Shown here one piece after another: positions 5,233-5,939 of a DNA stretch of 5,939 nt (positions are counted from its first letter, which is position 1; the number at the start of each line of letters is the position of its first letter). Origin of the DNA: CBFHMJ01 sp965656875 (lineage in GTDB: Bacteria; Pseudomonadota; Gammaproteobacteria; Enterobacterales; Alteromonadaceae); NCBI GenBank assembly GCA_965656875.1, contig CBFHMJ010000020.1, positions 1 through 5,939 of the forward strand, in the 5' to 3' direction. The notes beneath the pieces were generated by a model. That model searched no databases. It had not been told where the DNA came from and saw only the letters and a list, made by a program, of their open reading frames with translations. The position numbers were made by a program, and so were the translations under genes.

Positions 5233-5508
5233 TTAAGAATTAAATAGATGGCTCGTATGATAATTCCCAGTTACCATTTCCATGCTTTCTTCTTCACAAA
5301 ACATGATTAGAGAAAATCTGTCTTCATCACGAAGAGATTTAGTCCACGAAACGAAAATCATTGAATTATCATAGCTATATTTATCTAAACCTAACACGCT
5401 ATGTAAGGGAACCCATGTGCCTATTGGTAATTTAAGTATTGATAATACAAACTTTTCAAATTGCTTTTCACAAAGAATATCAGCACAAAAATCTAGATTT
5501 AGTTGCAT
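5233..5508 (-). CDS. Putative immunity protein of cassette A (91 aa)
   Basis: This 91-aa predicted cytosolic protein starts MQLNLDFCADILCEKQFEKF, continues VLSILKLPIGTWVPLHSVLG, and has a mixed hydrophobic/acidic second half (MIFVSWTKSLRDEDRF, MFCEEESMEMVTGN). I do not recognise the family. ATG 5508 is chosen over an in-frame TTG at 5523: the ATG lies one base after the toxin stop (TAA 5512-5510) and has GGGGA (5521-5517) eight bases upstream, whereas the TTG would sit inside the toxin. The tight spacing implies co-translation with the toxin tip, and immunity to it is inferred from that arrangement. There is no obvious terminator after its stop, where remnant A' begins. Confidence 0.7.
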   Translation of the reverse strand: MQLNLDFCADILCEKQFEKFVLSILKLPIGTWVPLHSVLGLDKYSYDNSMIFVSWTKSLRDEDRFSLIMFCEEESMEMVTGNYHTSHLFNS

Positions 5509-5509
5509 A

Positions 5510-5938
5510 TTAATTATCCCCAAGGAATGATCGAACTTTACTTAATTCGGTTTCTGAAGCTCTAAAGCGTGATTTTCCAACTTTGGTTAAATGAGCTTTA
5601 TTAGATCGGCCATTGACGGTTGTCACTAATTCTCCGTTGTTCTCAATAATGTGTTCTCTTCCATTGGGTCCCCGAATCACAAAACGCCCATCATCCTGTA
5701 CAAAAATATCAGAATCTTTTGCTTTCTGCAGATCTGAATGTGCTTGCGAAGTACTTCTACCTTGGGAAGATCTTAATTTGGCGTGTTCAGATTTTTTGAG
5801 GCTTGTCTTGTTTGTAACGTGACTTTCTTTAACAACCCCATCAACCTTTCCACTCAACGCATCCTGGTTCTTCTGAACATTGCTGGCGGCATCATCAAGA
5901 TGATGGCTCTGTTTTACCAGATCGTCCGTATGGCCGGC
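5510..5938 (-). CDS. Cassette A: Rhs linker plus unassigned toxin tip (5' partial)
   Basis: This frame is open through the right window edge, with 142 codons visible. Residues 1-37 are the shared linker (AGHTDDLVKQSHHLDD, then NQDALSGKVDGVVK). ESHVTN (38-43) is the boundary-motif variant. The tip follows: SEHAKLRSSQGRSTSQAHSD, then a beta-rich core DIFVQDDGRFVIRGPNGREH and IIENNGELVTTVNG, then a basic end (KAHLTKVGKSRFRASETELS). It is compact, basic and about 100 residues, as is usual for nuclease tips of Rhs proteins. The RGPNGREH stretch looks like a possible active-site loop, but I cannot name the family. No stop or frameshift is visible, and the immunity candidate follows after one base. 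Whether it joins a full-length Rhs protein or another orphan fragment depends on sequence to the right of the window. Confidence 0.75.
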   Translation of the reverse strand, partial: AGHTDDLVKQSHHLDDAASNVQKNQDALSGKVDGVVKESHVTNKTSLKKSEHAKLRSSQGRSTSQAHSDLQKAKDSDIFVQDDGRFVIRGPNGREHIIENNGELVTTVNGRSNKAHLTKVGKSRFRASETELSKVRSFLGDN

Positions 5939-5939
5939 C
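5831..5939. repeat. Rhs linker repeat, cassette A copy (partial)
   Basis: This matches 3230-3338 (offset 2601) and the equivalent parts of cassettes B and F almost base for base, and runs off the right edge. Similarity starts exactly where the toxin-specific sequence ends, giving a sharp linker/tip boundary. Confidence 0.85.

Noticed and set aside
1..5939. Insertion sequence, integron attC sites or CRISPR array as the cause of the repeats
   Set aside because: No transposase, terminal inverted repeats, attC-like folds or regularly spaced short repeats were seen. The repeats are coding linker and tip copies.

Overview
Everything coding in this window lies on the minus strand. It is an array of Rhs-type polymorphic-toxin 'orphan tips': short C-terminal toxin modules, each followed by a small putative immunity gene, with little or no upstream Rhs core. 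Short fragments of the Rhs core (YLYKDHL, IIHMNGRIYD, NNPLRYTDPxGEW) and a GC-richer, hydrophobic pre-toxin linker recur. The toxin and immunity segments are visibly more AT-rich and unrelated to one another. This suggests a gammaproteobacterium (genus not resolvable from this sequence) and an accessory, horizontally shuffled region just downstream of an rhs gene. The full-length rhs gene would be expected beyond the right-hand edge.

Layout in transcription order (right to left). Cassette A (5938-5233): linker plus an unassigned toxin tip, entering from outside the window, and a 91-aa immunity candidate. Remnant A' (about 5232-5090): a decayed tip start. Cassette B (about 5089-3842): an Rhs core fragment interrupted by TAG, linker, a HYD1-type ADP-ribosyltransferase-like toxin, a 72-aa immunity candidate and a terminator. 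Cassette C (3628-2670): a shorter core fragment, linker, and a DUF6883 toxin put out of frame by an apparent single-base loss, then a DUF4926 immunity gene. Cassette D (2652-1688): a coreless tip resembling EHHH-type HNH/endonuclease VII toxins, overlapping (ATGA) a 212-aa immunity candidate. Cassette E (1689-737): a decayed toxin remnant followed by an intact TPR-like 209-aa protein and a terminator. Cassette F (about 599-1): a near-identical second copy of the linker/DUF6883 part of cassette C, carrying the same frameshift and running off the left edge.

Working model (inference): the immunity genes are mostly intact while most toxin tips are silent, because they lack a start, are frameshifted or carry stops. 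The array would then act as an immunity store and as a donor of replacement tips for an active rhs gene. Recombination would use the shared linker and a short boundary motif (CTTTGTAACATY on the plus strand, encoding V-T-K on the minus strand) found at the start of nearly every tip.
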